Counted from the first letter of the stretch, positions 14,638-23,404 are shown. The stretch: DNA of 64,000 bases from an uncultured Prevotellaceae bacterium (GCA_900318885.1 ONMN01000001.1:1-64000); one strand, 5' to 3'. Translations and numbers: made by a program. Notes: a model not told the origin generated them from the letters alone.

Positions 14638-17007
14638 TTACTTACGAATGAGCGTTGAACCGAGCTTGGCGAGCTGTACGGCATAGACGCCCTTGTGGAG
14701 CCCTGCAAGGCTGATCATGCCATCCTGAACCTGGGTCTGAGCCACCACAATGCCCTGCAGGTTGTAGAGCATCACAGGCGTACCGTCTTCAGCGCCGTCA
14801 GCATAGAGGCAGTCACCAGCCACGCGGAAGGTGATATTGTCAGGCTGGTTGGTGCTGATGCCGTTGATGCCCGAGGGGTCATAGAGACCCAACACGTAGA
14901 GCAGGCCCTTGTAGGCATTCATCTTTCCAAAGCCGAAACGCTCGGGCTTAGCCTTCGTAAAGTCATCGTTATCGCTGGTCTTGGCACAGATATCCTTGAT
15001 GTCGGCAGAAGTCAGCTTCCTGCCCTTGTCACGGGCGGCCTGCAACCAGAGGGCCACGATACCGGCAGATACGGGTGTCGACATGGAGGTACCGCTGGAA
15101 GAGCCCCACTGATAGGTGCGTGCAGACTTCTGGCCCTCAAACTGATGATCAAAAGCCTTCTGAGCCACAACCAAATAATCTTCGCCTTCATCTTCATAGA
15201 AGCTGTTGATGGCAGAATAGACACTCACGCCTGGCGTGCAGACATCGGGGTGCTTATGGCCTGCCAAGTCGGTGCCGAAACTTGAGAACTCGGCAATATC
15301 GCCTATGACCTTGCCAAATCTGTCTTCCTTGGTTGTGCCATCAAGCTTTTTGTTCACGTTGTTGGCTGCCCAGGCACCTACAGAGACAGGCAGGCCCGTG
15401 GTATTCCAGTCACCCATGCTCACCTCGCTTGTTCCTTTGATAAAAATACCTTCATTTATCATCGTCGCATTATTATCGGCCCAGGCAAACACCTCAGCAG
15501 GCTCCTCGAGCGGTTTGACGTGCAGCGTCCAGCCATACGCCGGCATGCCAAGAAAAGTCTTGAACTGGGCAGTGGCAGTCTTGACGGTGATAAGCGTATA
15601 TTTGAAAGTATTGTCAGAGGTATTGCTCTCCATAGCCGTTCCCTGACTTGATGCGAACTCGATACCTCCATCGAAATAATTGCTGACATTTTTCACAACA
15701 TCCTCATAGGCCTGGCGTTCCTCAGGAGTGTATTTGCTCAGCGCGGCTTTTATTTGGTCGTTTATAGCCGAGATGATCTGAACGGTGTCGTTGGCTTGTT
15801 TTCCTGTGTTGATGGTTAGCGGACAGGCATACACCTCTTTATCGTCATGTATGTCATAGAAACCCATTCTTGCCTCAATAGGCTTGACAGACTTCACAAA
15901 AAAGTAAATAGACGATTGATTTCCCGACACTGCCACGTTGATCGAATCCCCCACGTTCACAGTACGGTGGATATAGATGCTGTCTTCGCCCTCGTTGCTG
16001 GCACAAAGCATCAGCACATTGTTCTTGGCGAACTCTCCAAGAAGCTGAGAGGTGGGGCTGGTGCCGTTATGCCATCCATTGTGTGCATTCATGCTGTAGC
16101 TTACCACCAGTTCCTTGTTGTTCTTCTCAGCGTAATGCTTCATGTAATCCAGAAAGTCGGATGTGGAATTGCTTACATCAACGATAGCCTCACCATCGCT
16201 GTCCTTGTCGGGCTGATCGGTACAGAGGATGAGCTCTGCATCGGGAGCCATACCACCCAACACGTTGCCCGTAAGGCCGTTGACACCCTCGACGGGCGTG
16301 CCTGCGGCGATGTAGGCGCAGTGCATGCCATGCGACTCGGTGCCATCCTTAACCTTCAGGGTGTCAAGGATCACTTTGGGATCAGTCACGATGCCAGGCA
16401 GCAATTGTACCTGTGTGGAAGCCCCGGTATGGTCGGTCTTGGTGACGGTCACTTTCTCTTGTGGCACCTTGGTGTTGCCAGCCAAGTAGACAGCCTTGAC
16501 GCGCAGATTGCCATCCTTATCCTTGAAGCCCGGGTGGGTATAGTCGAAGCCAGTGTCCATGACGCCGATAATCACATCCTTGCCCGTATAGGCCTGAGGC
16601 AGTTTTTCACCCTTGCCCGACTGCACCTCATCGACCTGAGTAACCTTGCGCGAGGTATCTGTCTTCTTCACACCCTTCGTGGCCACATCGACGAGCAGCA
16701 CGCCCTCTGTCTGAGCCATCGCCTCGATCTTGTCTGTAGGAATGGTCACAGCCACACAGCGTCCAAAGACACTATTCACCTCGGCGCCAAGGGCCTTCAG
16801 CTGTTCGGCAACAGCCACAGGACTGGCCTCGGCCTTACAGATGACCACGAACGATGCCTTCGGCATTTCCTTTCTATCGGCACGCGTCATAGCCTTATTC
16901 TTCTGATACTGCTGTTTCAGGGCATTGGCCTGGGCAGAAAAAACCCCTTGTGCACTGGCTGTGAGTCCAGTCACGAAGAGCAATGATGCGAGTAAAAACT
17001 GTTTCAT
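14638..17007 (-). CDS. Secreted subtilisin-like (S8) serine protease
   Basis: 789 residues from the ATG at 17007, which begins a clean signal peptide (MKQFLLASLLFVTGLTASAQ). An alternative ATG at 17034 overlaps the stop of the upstream GNAT gene. After an inhibitor-like propeptide (about 45-125, KASFVVICKAEASPVAVAEQ) comes an S8 domain with the triad D151 (GVMDTGFDYTHPGF), H226 (ESHGMHCA) and S641 (GTSMSTPVSAG). An unusually long insert lies between His and Ser, holding a beta-rich region about 350-540. The C-terminal 70 residues (MLYNLQGIVVAQTQ...GVYAVQLAKLGSTLIRK) form the group's surface or secretion tail module. Expected role: extracellular or surface protein degradation. Confidence 0.88.
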   Translation of the reverse strand: MKQFLLASLLFVTGLTASAQGVFSAQANALKQQYQKNKAMTRADRKEMPKASFVVICKAEASPVAVAEQLKALGAEVNSVFGRCVAVTIPTDKIEAMAQTEGVLLVDVATKGVKKTDTSRKVTQVDEVQSGKGEKLPQAYTGKDVIIGVMDTGFDYTHPGFKDKDGNLRVKAVYLAGNTKVPQEKVTVTKTDHTGASTQVQLLPGIVTDPKVILDTLKVKDGTESHGMHCAYIAAGTPVEGVNGLTGNVLGGMAPDAELILCTDQPDKDSDGEAIVDVSNSTSDFLDYMKHYAEKNNKELVVSYSMNAHNGWHNGTSPTSQLLGEFAKNNVLMLCASNEGEDSIYIHRTVNVGDSINVAVSGNQSSIYFFVKSVKPIEARMGFYDIHDDKEVYACPLTINTGKQANDTVQIISAINDQIKAALSKYTPEERQAYEDVVKNVSNYFDGGIEFASSQGTAMESNTSDNTFKYTLITVKTATAQFKTFLGMPAYGWTLHVKPLEEPAEVFAWADNNATMINEGIFIKGTSEVSMGDWNTTGLPVSVGAWAANNVNKKLDGTTKEDRFGKVIGDIAEFSSFGTDLAGHKHPDVCTPGVSVYSAINSFYEDEGEDYLVVAQKAFDHQFEGQKSARTYQWGSSSGTSMSTPVSAGIVALWLQAARDKGRKLTSADIKDICAKTSDNDDFTKAKPERFGFGKMNAYKGLLYVLGLYDPSGINGISTNQPDNITFRVAGDCLYADGAEDGTPVMLYNLQGIVVAQTQVQDGMISLAGLHKGVYAVQLAKLGSTLIRK

Positions 17008-17030
17008 GTTATCTTGTCTGTTAATAAATC

Positions 17031-17498
17031 TCATGCCATTATTCTTTTTTCCATAGTTGTTTTCTGGACGCTCATGCCCATATTCCTATAGAAGCTTAAT
17101 GCAACATCATTTCCCTCCCACACATTCAGGGTGATGTTGTTGCAGCCAATGGATTTTGCATAGTCATGGACAAACTCGTATAAAGCTTTGCCAACGTGTT
17201 GGCCGCGAGCCTTTTCATCCACGCAGATATCATCAATATACAGTGTCTTGATGTCTTGCAGCAATTTATCGTCCTTAACTTCGGTTATCATGCAGAAAGC
17301 ATGGCCTAAGACCGCTCCGTCTTCAAAAACGAAGATTGGTTTAGTGTCATCGCCAAGCAAATCTTCAAGCTCATGCTCATCATACTTGGTTGTGTTCGGC
17401 TTGAACAACTCGGGCCGTATCATGTGATGAACCATATCCACCTGATGCAGCAGTTCAATGATACCTGGTATGTCTCTTTTTTCAGCTCTTCTAATCAT
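17031..17498 (-). CDS. GNAT-family N-acetyltransferase
   Basis: 155 residues. The GNAT fold is clear: IRRAEKRDIPGIIELL at the start, IDDICVDEKARGQHVGKALYEF with the acetyl-CoA pyrophosphate loop (R-G-Q-H-V-G-K), NNITLNVWEGNDVALSFYRNMGM and a final VQKTTMEKRI strand. The substrate cannot be read from sequence; relatives acetylate small amines, amino acids or protein N-termini. It lies upstream of the S8 protease on the same strand with overlapping ATGA if the longer protease start is used. Confidence 0.85.
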   Translation of the reverse strand: MIRRAEKRDIPGIIELLHQVDMVHHMIRPELFKPNTTKYDEHELEDLLGDDTKPIFVFEDGAVLGHAFCMITEVKDDKLLQDIKTLYIDDICVDEKARGQHVGKALYEFVHDYAKSIGCNNITLNVWEGNDVALSFYRNMGMSVQKTTMEKRIMA

Positions 17499-17547
17499 CG
17501 TGTCACATATTTTTTTTATCTGATGCTTATTTGATATATTGGAGGTA

Positions 17548-19092
17548 CTATCTTCCTAAACACAACACAGCGTTTAGGTCGTCTGTTCTGCTTTCTAAAC
17601 TTTTATCGGGATTGTTATACTGGTTGATATCTGTCAACATACTCTTCAGTCCCGGCTCAATACGCATGCCGTATAAGGTATTGAAGGTATAGACAAACCC
17701 TTCGATCTGCATTTCATCCAAGCCAACCATTGCCGCTCTGTCACGCAGTATCTTCTCCATATTGCTCTTCAGCTGGGTTTCCAGTGCTGATGCTTGAGGA
17801 TTCTTCCATTCGTTGCCTTCGTTATAGATCATAAAAATGCCGGTCAACTGATCGCCGAGGTACGTCGTCAGCAGTTCGGTCAATTCTTCGGGCGTTTGCG
17901 GAAGGAATCCCGGTGGTAAACCTATGCCTTCCAGCATCTGACGATATTGATCAATGCTGCTCCAACCATCTTTGATATGCCAGCCCAGTCCTCCTTTGAA
18001 ATTATTGTAGAGGCTTTTGTAGCAGGTCAATTGCACGTTACTGAGCGAAGGTATAGTCGTCACGTATTCGGTATTGATCTGCCACTCCGTGAATTCATTG
18101 TTTACCTTGATCGTACGCCATGGGTTGGGGTAAGAGATGACGGATCCTGTAGCCACGTCAACCAGGCTGTCGAGTCGGGCATTGTCTGCTATGGTGCGAT
18201 ACTGCGCGATGTCTTGGAGATGCGAATGTCCTGTAAATGCCATGTGTATGCCATGCTCCATGAGCTGCTTGCTTACCTTCTCGTAGTCAGCAACGATGTA
18301 GTCGCCTTGCAGGGTACTCTGGGCATCGTAGTGCTGTACGATGTTATGGTGTTGTACCAGCACCACCTGCTTGCCCTGGGCGCGGGCCTTGTCAGCCTCC
18401 GCCAGCATCCATGTCAGTGTAGCCGGACGGATACGGCCTGACGTCTGGTTATAGTTTTTCTCATCGCCCTTGTCTATGTATTTATTTCCTTCATACTTAT
18501 TCGTGTCGATGCACAGCAATACCAGTCCTTTCAGCGGTTCACAGACGAACGACAGTGAGGCAGGGTCTTTGGCGTATGCCTGGTTGTAGCCGAAGTCGGC
18601 ATACAGCGTCTTAAACTGATCTGGCGATGTGCGTTCTGCCGGGCGCATGTTGTCGCCGTTGAAGTAATAGCCCTCCGGATTGTCAATGTCGTGATTTCCC
18701 GGCACCACGATGACCGGTATGCCGGCACTGCGCAGTTTTACGAGAATACTCACCACGAACTGATGGCTCACCAGTTCACCATCTTTCGTCAGGTCGCCCG
18801 GGATGATGACGAGGTCAGGGTTACGCCGCAGCGTCTCTCCTATCAGATACTCCAGCACCTCACCGCTGTATTCCAGAAGCTTGGGGTCCTGACTCAGATA
18901 ATTCTCATAGGCGGAGCCCCTATTCTCCAGCAGTTCTGGAGCCATTACGTGAATGTCGCTCATCAGCATAATGTACTTGAAGTCCGGGTCTTTTTCACCG
19001 GGATTGACCACATCCGAGTCTTTCACACAACTTGTCAGGCTCATGGTGAGTGCCAGCAAGACCATCGACAAAAAAAATGTAATTTTCTTCAT
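17548..19092 (-). CDS. Calcineurin-like metallophosphoesterase lipoprotein
   Basis: 514 residues. Lipoprotein signal with lipobox SLTSC (Cys22). The dinuclear-metal motifs of metallophosphoesterases are in order: LMSDIH (residues about 44-49), IIPGDLTKDGE, VVPGNHDID, LVQHHN and FTGHSH. A C-terminal region of about 170 residues outside the core (YKSLYNNFKGGLG onward) is helical and probably specific to this subfamily. Predicted to sit on a membrane facing the periplasm or surface and to hydrolyse phosphoesters; the substrate is unknown. It has its own promoter at 19178. Confidence 0.85.
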   Translation of the reverse strand: MKKITFFLSMVLLALTMSLTSCVKDSDVVNPGEKDPDFKYIMLMSDIHVMAPELLENRGSAYENYLSQDPKLLEYSGEVLEYLIGETLRRNPDLVIIPGDLTKDGELVSHQFVVSILVKLRSAGIPVIVVPGNHDIDNPEGYYFNGDNMRPAERTSPDQFKTLYADFGYNQAYAKDPASLSFVCEPLKGLVLLCIDTNKYEGNKYIDKGDEKNYNQTSGRIRPATLTWMLAEADKARAQGKQVVLVQHHNIVQHYDAQSTLQGDYIVADYEKVSKQLMEHGIHMAFTGHSHLQDIAQYRTIADNARLDSLVDVATGSVISYPNPWRTIKVNNEFTEWQINTEYVTTIPSLSNVQLTCYKSLYNNFKGGLGWHIKDGWSSIDQYRQMLEGIGLPPGFLPQTPEELTELLTTYLGDQLTGIFMIYNEGNEWKNPQASALETQLKSNMEKILRDRAAMVGLDEMQIEGFVYTFNTLYGMRIEPGLKSMLTDINQYNNPDKSLESRTDDLNAVLCLGR

Positions 19093-19177
19093 ACCTCTTT
19101 TTGGTTACCATTAGCTCTCGGAGAGCCTTGTAAAATCAGAACCTTCATAATTATATCTGTTTAGTAAATTTACGCTG

Positions 19178-19185
19178 CAAATATA
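19178..19185 (-). promoter_or_regulatory. Promoter -7 box of the phosphoesterase gene
   Basis: TATATTTG leftward followed by CAG, 86 bases before the ATG at 19092. Confidence 0.6.
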
Positions 19186-19264
19186 CGAAAATAATCCCAT
19201 ATCCCGATGGTTTTCTATAGAAAAAGTTTTGGGGGACATTTATCTATTGTTATTGAAGATTATA

Positions 19265-20008
19265 TTATCGTGGCGACAGGAAAGGAGTCTCGGTGAGTCC
19301 ACCGTAGCTGTCTGCGGCTCTTTCCAAAGCTTCCTCGGTGGTGTACCGTTGGTACAACGTGCAACGGGTGACAATGGTTTGTGGCGAACATCGGTCGTCA
19401 ATAACCTTTACCAATGCCCAGCCCTTCATCTCGTCGGCAAATTCCTCGCCTACGAGTGCCAGACAGCCATCCACCACGGCCATATCCCACCACGACACCT
19501 CGCGCATGGTGAACCGTACACGCGGCATCTCATATTCAAGAGTCTGCACAGCCGTATAAAGTCGCAATTTTGCATGCTCTGACCGATTTTCTACCTTGAG
19601 GTCTGTCAGCAGCGCAGGCACACCATTTACTTCACCCAATTCCTGCTTAACCATCGGCAGTATTCCGTCACTCATTGGAATGCCGGGCATCAGAAACGAC
19701 GACTGATCCATCTGTCTCTTAGTAACAAACACCGCAGGCAACTGATTCGCCAGCGACGCGAAATTCTGATAGGCTGTCCGCCGCTCAGTGAACATCACGT
19801 CGCAGTACCGCAGCATCTTCCAGAGCGCCGTCGTGTGCCGCATTTTCTGCCGCTGAATAAACTGCGGCAGCGTGTTACTGCGCTTCTCGTGCGTCGATGA
19901 TGCTCGCCCTACCACTTGTCCGTTACGCAGGTAAAAAGTTATACCTGCAATACGCATTTTCTTGGGAATCGTCATTCCCAACCCTGCACTGTCTTTCTTC
20001 TTCATCAT
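19265..20008 (-). CDS. Uncharacterised protein, 247 residues
   Basis: No family recognised with certainty. There is no signal peptide or membrane helix. It starts MMKKKDSAGLGMTIPKKMRIAGITFYLRNGQVVGRASSTHEKRSN, a basic segment with a NGQVVGR motif, and goes on through QRQKMRHTTALWKML. The G-x-V-x-G-R plus a Q-rich helix arrangement recalls DUF6266-like Bacteroidetes proteins that look phage-neck or tail derived, but this is an analogy only. A mixed alpha/beta middle and a C-terminal YGGLTETPF end follow. It stands alone between the phosphoesterase promoter and a gap. The open frame and codon use look real. Confidence 0.6.
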   Translation of the reverse strand: MMKKKDSAGLGMTIPKKMRIAGITFYLRNGQVVGRASSTHEKRSNTLPQFIQRQKMRHTTALWKMLRYCDVMFTERRTAYQNFASLANQLPAVFVTKRQMDQSSFLMPGIPMSDGILPMVKQELGEVNGVPALLTDLKVENRSEHAKLRLYTAVQTLEYEMPRVRFTMREVSWWDMAVVDGCLALVGEEFADEMKGWALVKVIDDRCSPQTIVTRCTLYQRYTTEEALERAADSYGGLTETPFLSPR

Positions 20009-20180
20009 TCTGTTCTCCTATCTTTAATTTATTGTTATGATATACATTTTATAGACCTCTCATACATCTCTCCTTCATTTCTCATACCAATCTCCACTCT
20101 ACCCATACCTTAACCCCAGTATTGCTTCGTTTCTCCTCCTATCCTTGTCCGCTATTTGCTCGTTATGTGCTCGCTACTTG

Positions 20181-20219
20181 TTCGGTAAAACAGCGAACAT
20201 CTACCGGACATCTACCGAA
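20181..20219. repeat. Short inverted and direct repeats in a non-coding gap
   Basis: TTCGGTA (20181-20187) is complementary to TACCGAA (20213-20219), and ACATCTACCG occurs twice in between. The gap from 20009 to 20275 holds nothing else that I recognise. Confidence 0.45.
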
Positions 20220-20275
20220 CATGAATAGGAGCTACTCGCTTGCTGCATCCTTGTTACATTGGGGCTGATTTCTAG

Positions 20276-20392
20276 TTATATTTGAGATGTCCCTTTGATT
20301 GATATGGGATAAGGTAACGTCGATAGCCTATCAGCAGCAAAAGAACTATACATCGTGACCATTGCAATAAGGGAAATAACCAGTCTTTTCAT
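20276..20392 (-). CDS. Short exported peptide, 38 residues (possibly a truncated gene)
   Basis: MKRLVISLIAMVTMYSSFAADRLSTLPYP... to TAA. The first 20 residues form a textbook signal peptide with an SFA-A cleavage site, leaving 18 residues. A TATCTTTG box lies 24 bases upstream of the ATG (20416-20423). Either a small secreted peptide or the surviving 5' end of a larger secreted protein; the many truncated genes nearby favour the second. Confidence 0.4.
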   Translation of the reverse strand: MKRLVISLIAMVTMYSSFAADRLSTLPYPISIKGTSQI

Positions 20393-20415
20393 AATCAGTA
20401 GTTTGTTTCTGTGGG

Positions 20416-20423
20416 CAAAGATA
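20416..20423 (-). promoter_or_regulatory. Promoter -7 box of the short exported peptide
   Basis: CAAAGATA on the plus strand, TATCTTTG leftward, between the stop of the peroxidase-nitroreductase gene and the peptide ATG. Confidence 0.55.
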
Positions 20424-20448
20424 CGAAATAAATCCCAAAGAGGATTCT

Positions 20449-21552
20449 TTACTTGATGTATTTTACTTTCGAGGCATCGCGGGGTTTGGCGTCGGGCTGC
20501 TCGTTGGGGTAGCCGATGGCGAGGATGTAGTTCAGTTTGTAGTCAGCGGGAATGTCGAGACGATCGAGGAAGAACTTGCATTTCTCGTTTGACAGCAGGA
20601 AGCGCACGGGACCGCCGAGACAACAAGTGCCTAATCCCATCGACTGTGCTGCCAGCATCATGTTTTCGCCCAGCAGTCCTGCATCGAGTTCGCCCCTGCC
20701 ATTAGCAGGCGTGCAGACACAGATGAGTGCAGGTGCATCGTAGAACAGACTTCTGCCAGCAGCCTGATTCACATCGGCAATCAGTTTCTGGTCTTCCACC
20801 ACGCGGACAATCCACGGCTGGCGGTTCATGCCGCTGGGTGCATTGATACCAGCAAGGGCAATGGTCTCTAACTTCTCATGCTCCACGGGCTTGTCGAGAT
20901 ATTTGCGGATGGAGCGACGTGCCATGATGTTGCTCAACACGGGATTGACCTCCATCTGCATGTCGGCCTCGATGTCGCTCAACTTATCCGTTGGTTCGTA
21001 GCGTTTCAACACTCGTCCGTCGCGAGAAACGAGGAACTTGGTAAAGTTCCATTTGATGTCACTTTTCTTATCGTAGTTGGCATCCTTCTTGCGGAGCATA
21101 TCATCCATAAACTTACCTCGCTGGTCGTTCGTGTCGAAACCTCCGAAGCCTTTCTGTGCTTTCAAGAAAGTGTATAGCGGATGCTCGTTGGCTCCGTTCA
21201 CCTCAATCTTGTCGAACTGTGGAAAGTTGATGTTGAAGTTGACCGTGCAGAATTGATGAATCTCCTGAATCGTGCCAGGAGCCTGCTGGCCGAACTGGTT
21301 GCAGGGGAAGTCCAAAATCTCGAAGCCGTCCTTCGAATATTTCTCATACAGCGCCTCCAGTTCCTTGTACTGTGGCGTGAATCCGCATCGCGTGGCGGTG
21401 TTCACAATCAGCAGCACCTTGCCCTTATACTCGGCGAGTGACACATCCTTGCCAGCATCGTCCTTTACCGAATAATCATATACACTTTGTGCCGAAAGGG
21501 TCAGCACACCCATCATTGCCATGAGGCATAAAAATAGTTTTTTCATATCCAT
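20449..21552 (-). CDS. Exported glutathione peroxidase-nitroreductase fusion
   Basis: 367 residues in two enzyme domains. After a signal peptide (MKKLFLCLMAMMGVLTLSAQ, from M3) comes a glutathione-peroxidase/thioredoxin-fold domain, about 25-190: NTATRCGFTPQ with the peroxidatic Cys56, FPCNQFGQQ with the conserved Gln, and KWNFTKFLV with the catalytic Trp/Asn. From about 205 a nitroreductase domain follows: MARRSIRKYLDKPV, APSGMNRQPW (flavin-binding start), GENMMLAAQSMGLGTCCLGG and a late YILAIGYPNEQP. GPx enzymes reduce peroxides with thiols; nitroreductases use FMN and NAD(P)H. The fusion could put a reductase next to a peroxidase in the periplasm, which is inference. The signal peptide is very like that of the GH35 gene at 33327. 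Confidence 0.85.
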   Translation of the reverse strand: MDMKKLFLCLMAMMGVLTLSAQSVYDYSVKDDAGKDVSLAEYKGKVLLIVNTATRCGFTPQYKELEALYEKYSKDGFEILDFPCNQFGQQAPGTIQEIHQFCTVNFNINFPQFDKIEVNGANEHPLYTFLKAQKGFGGFDTNDQRGKFMDDMLRKKDANYDKKSDIKWNFTKFLVSRDGRVLKRYEPTDKLSDIEADMQMEVNPVLSNIMARRSIRKYLDKPVEHEKLETIALAGINAPSGMNRQPWIVRVVEDQKLIADVNQAAGRSLFYDAPALICVCTPANGRGELDAGLLGENMMLAAQSMGLGTCCLGGPVRFLLSNEKCKFFLDRLDIPADYKLNYILAIGYPNEQPDAKPRDASKVKYIK

Positions 21553-21600
21553 TATAGTTTTTGCGTATTATGCGAGCGCAAGCGGTTTCGCAGGATTTAC

Positions 21601-21714
21601 CTGCAAATATACGAAAAAATCCCATTTATTTCGTACTTTTGCAGCGAAAATTAACATAATTTCCCTTTGAACGCCTATGCTTTCACGCCAATAATGGTTG
21701 CGTTAGACGGTTTC
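21601..21714. repeat. 114-bp duplicated segment, copy B (promoter-bearing)
   Basis: Partner of 13216-13329 (112 of 114 identical). Here it spans the 3' end of a methyltransferase fragment and the promoter of the peroxidase-nitroreductase gene (TATATTTG leftward at 21604-21611). Confidence 0.9.
21604..21611 (-). promoter_or_regulatory. Promoter -7 box of the peroxidase-nitroreductase gene
   Basis: TATATTTG leftward followed by CAG, 52 bases before the ATG; identical to the box upstream of the cache/SpoIIE operon. Confidence 0.65.
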
Positions 21715-21839
21715 ATGCGATGAATCTCCGTCTGGGTGAAGCCTGCATTGTCGAGCATCGTCCAGCCGTCTTGAATATCGACGAGTTTCAGGCCCCAGTT
21801 CGTTAGTGGCGCATGACAGAGGTAATAGATGGCTGACCA
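21675..21839 (-). pseudogene. 3' fragment of a methyltransferase-like gene
   Basis: An open frame of about 54 codons without a start codon, closed upstream by TGA: AIYYLCHAPLTNWGLKLVDI, then MLDNAGFTQTEIHRMKPSNA, TIIGVKA and stop. The pattern of a conserved hydrophobic strand, then AGF....v.r.kPs...iigvKa is the C-terminal end of class I SAM-dependent methyltransferases. The last 11 codons are also in the duplicated segment at 13216-13329. The N-terminal SAM-binding part is absent, so it is a remnant. Confidence 0.55.
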
Positions 21840-21855
21840 TCACAGCCAGCCATCT
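21827..21855. terminator. 9-bp hairpin between gene fragments
   Basis: AGATGGCTG (21827-21835) pairs perfectly with CAGCCATCT (21847-21855). It lies 43 bases beyond the flavodoxin-fragment stop and could be that gene's old terminator, though there is no T tract. Confidence 0.4.
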
Positions 21856-21897
21856 CACAAAACTAAACAAATACCTTTATGAATTTTATTCCTGTGA

Positions 21898-22122
21898 TTA
21901 CATTTCAGGAGTGATGGCGGCTATCCAAGCCTCGATGCGGGTATCGGTCTTGTCGTCCTCGTTGATGTCGTCGAGGGGCAGACCGATGAACTTGCCGTCG
22001 ATGACAGCCTCAGAGTCGTCGAAGGTGTAGCCGTCGGTTTCAACAGCACCGATGAACTTGGCACCGCTATTCTTAATACCGTTGTAGAGTTCGCCTATGC
22101 CACCAACGAACGTGTCGCTGTA
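21898..22122 (-). pseudogene. 3' fragment of a flavodoxin gene
   Basis: From about YSDTFVGGIGELYNGIK to the stop after AWIAAITPEM the sequence matches the last third of a long-chain flavodoxin: GAKFIGAVETDGYTFDDSEA, then GKFIGLPLDDINEDDKTD, with the usual D.R...W...I.P ending. The FMN-phosphate loop and first half are missing. The fragment is joined directly to the 5' part of a DUF2023 gene in another frame. Flavodoxin and DUF2023 genes are neighbours in this group, so a deletion between the two explains the junction. Confidence 0.7.
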
Positions 22123-22357
22123 CGATGAGACGGATAGCCTCCAGACACTCACGTCGCCCAAAGTACACATTCACGTTCTGTCGTCCGGCAGGTTGCAGAA
22201 TGTAAGGAATACCCTGACTCTCCAGTCGTGATACAACCTGTTCTCCGTATTTATTATTACAAGTAAAGAGCACCATGTGGCGCACACCTTTGTGCAGTTC
22301 GTAGATGTGGTTCATCAGCACCTGAAGCGCTGTGGGAATCGCTGTTGTCGTTCTCAT
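22123..22357 (-). pseudogene. 5' fragment of a DUF2023 gene
   Basis: The start MRTTTAIPTALQVLMNHIYELHKGVRHMVLFT, the middle YGEQVVSRLESQGIPYILQ and NVNVYFGRRECLEAIRLI match DUF2023, a small protein found with flavodoxin in Bacteroidales. The expected conserved end (a TPEEDFILGALLGYDI-like motif with cysteines) is absent; after AIRLI the sequence becomes the flavodoxin tail out of frame. A TAATTTTG box (22383-22390) lies upstream, so the fusion may be transcribed. Confidence 0.7.
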
Positions 22358-22382
22358 TTTTTTCGTTCTTGATTTCTGGGTG

Positions 22383-22390
22383 CAAAATTA
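22383..22390 (-). promoter_or_regulatory. Promoter -7 box upstream of the DUF2023 fragment
   Basis: CAAAATTA on the plus strand reads TAATTTTG leftward, followed by CA, 26 bases before the first ATG. Confidence 0.55.
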
Positions 22391-22500
22391 GAGAGAAAAA
22401 ACGAAGTGCGCAATACCTAAAAACGAGTGTTTTAAGCATTGCGCACAAGCAAAGTCCTGCAAAAGCAGATTAATCAAAAGTAGGTATTACTCGATGCATC

Positions 22501-23403
22501 CTATGCTGTTAATCTGTACGCATATGGAGTCATACCTGTGCGCGACTTGAACAGGCGCGAGAAGTGCTGCGGATATTCGAAGCCGAGCTGATAGGCGATT
22601 TCGCTGACGGGTAGACGGGTCTCGATGAGGAGCTGTTTGGAGCGTTCGATGACGGCATCCTGAATGTGGCGTTGGGCGGTGGTGCCGCTCTCCTTGCTGA
22701 TGAGGTCGCCGAAGTAATTGGGAGACAGGCAGGCTTTATCGGCAAAGTAGGCTACCGAGGGCAGGCCGTTCTGTTCTGGATGACCGTTCTTGAAGTACTC
22801 GTGCAACTGCTGATGGAAAGCGGTGAGGATGTCGCTGTTCACCTTGTGGCGCGTGATGAACTGGCGGTCGTAGTAGCGCATGCAGTAATCCAAGAGCAGG
22901 CCGATGGCATCGGTGATGAGCGTCTGCGAATGGCGGTCGATGGGGTGCTGCAACTCCTCCTCTATCCTATCAAATAGTTCCACCACCATGTGCTGCTCAC
23001 GCTCCGAGAGGTGCAAGGCCTCGCGCTGGTCGTAGTCGAAGAACGTGTAGTCGTTGATGCGTCGGGCCAACTGTGTGCCGTAGAGCAGATCAGGATGGAA
23101 CAGCAGTCCTCGCGAGGGCGGCATGGGTCGGCTCTCGTCCCACTCCACCTCGACCACCTGTCCGGGTTTGAAACTCACGACGGTGCCCTCCTGATAGTCG
23201 TACTTCTCGCGTCCGTAGCGTATCGAGCAGCCGTCGCCCTGTTTCAGAAACAGCGCATACAAGCCGTAGTTCAGCCGGGAGTGGTTCAGGCTCTCCATCG
23301 GCTCGGCGTGGTTCACCACCGTCACCAGCGGGTGCAGCGTCTCCCATCCGTACAGTTTGTTGTACGCATCCACGCTGTCTAATTGGATGATTCTTTCTGC
23401 CAT
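22501..23403 (-). CDS. AraC-family transcriptional regulator
   Basis: 300 residues. An N-terminal cupin-like effector domain (about 20-125, GDGCSIRYGREKYDYQEGTVVSFKPGQ) is followed by a C-terminal double helix-turn-helix: LPSVAYFADKACLSPNYFGDLISKESG (first HTH) and LPVSEIAYQLGFEYPQHFSRLFKSRTGMTPYAYR (second HTH with the AraC signature). It is the last gene of a leftward group, one base after the stop of the broken hydrolase gene and downstream of the flavodoxin-cyclophilin gene. AraC regulators next to flavodoxin and reductase genes often control them; that target is inference. Confidence 0.88.
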   Translation of the reverse strand: MAERIIQLDSVDAYNKLYGWETLHPLVTVVNHAEPMESLNHSRLNYGLYALFLKQGDGCSIRYGREKYDYQEGTVVSFKPGQVVEVEWDESRPMPPSRGLLFHPDLLYGTQLARRINDYTFFDYDQREALHLSEREQHMVVELFDRIEEELQHPIDRHSQTLITDAIGLLLDYCMRYYDRQFITRHKVNSDILTAFHQQLHEYFKNGHPEQNGLPSVAYFADKACLSPNYFGDLISKESGTTAQRHIQDAVIERSKQLLIETRLPVSEIAYQLGFEYPQHFSRLFKSRTGMTPYAYRLTA

Positions 23404-23404
23404 A

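Noticed and set aside
15847-16986. A 379-codon plus-strand frame opposite the S8 protease.
   Set aside because: The opposite strand carries signal peptide, catalytic triad and tail module; the antisense product is rich in His, Leu and Arg without any motif.
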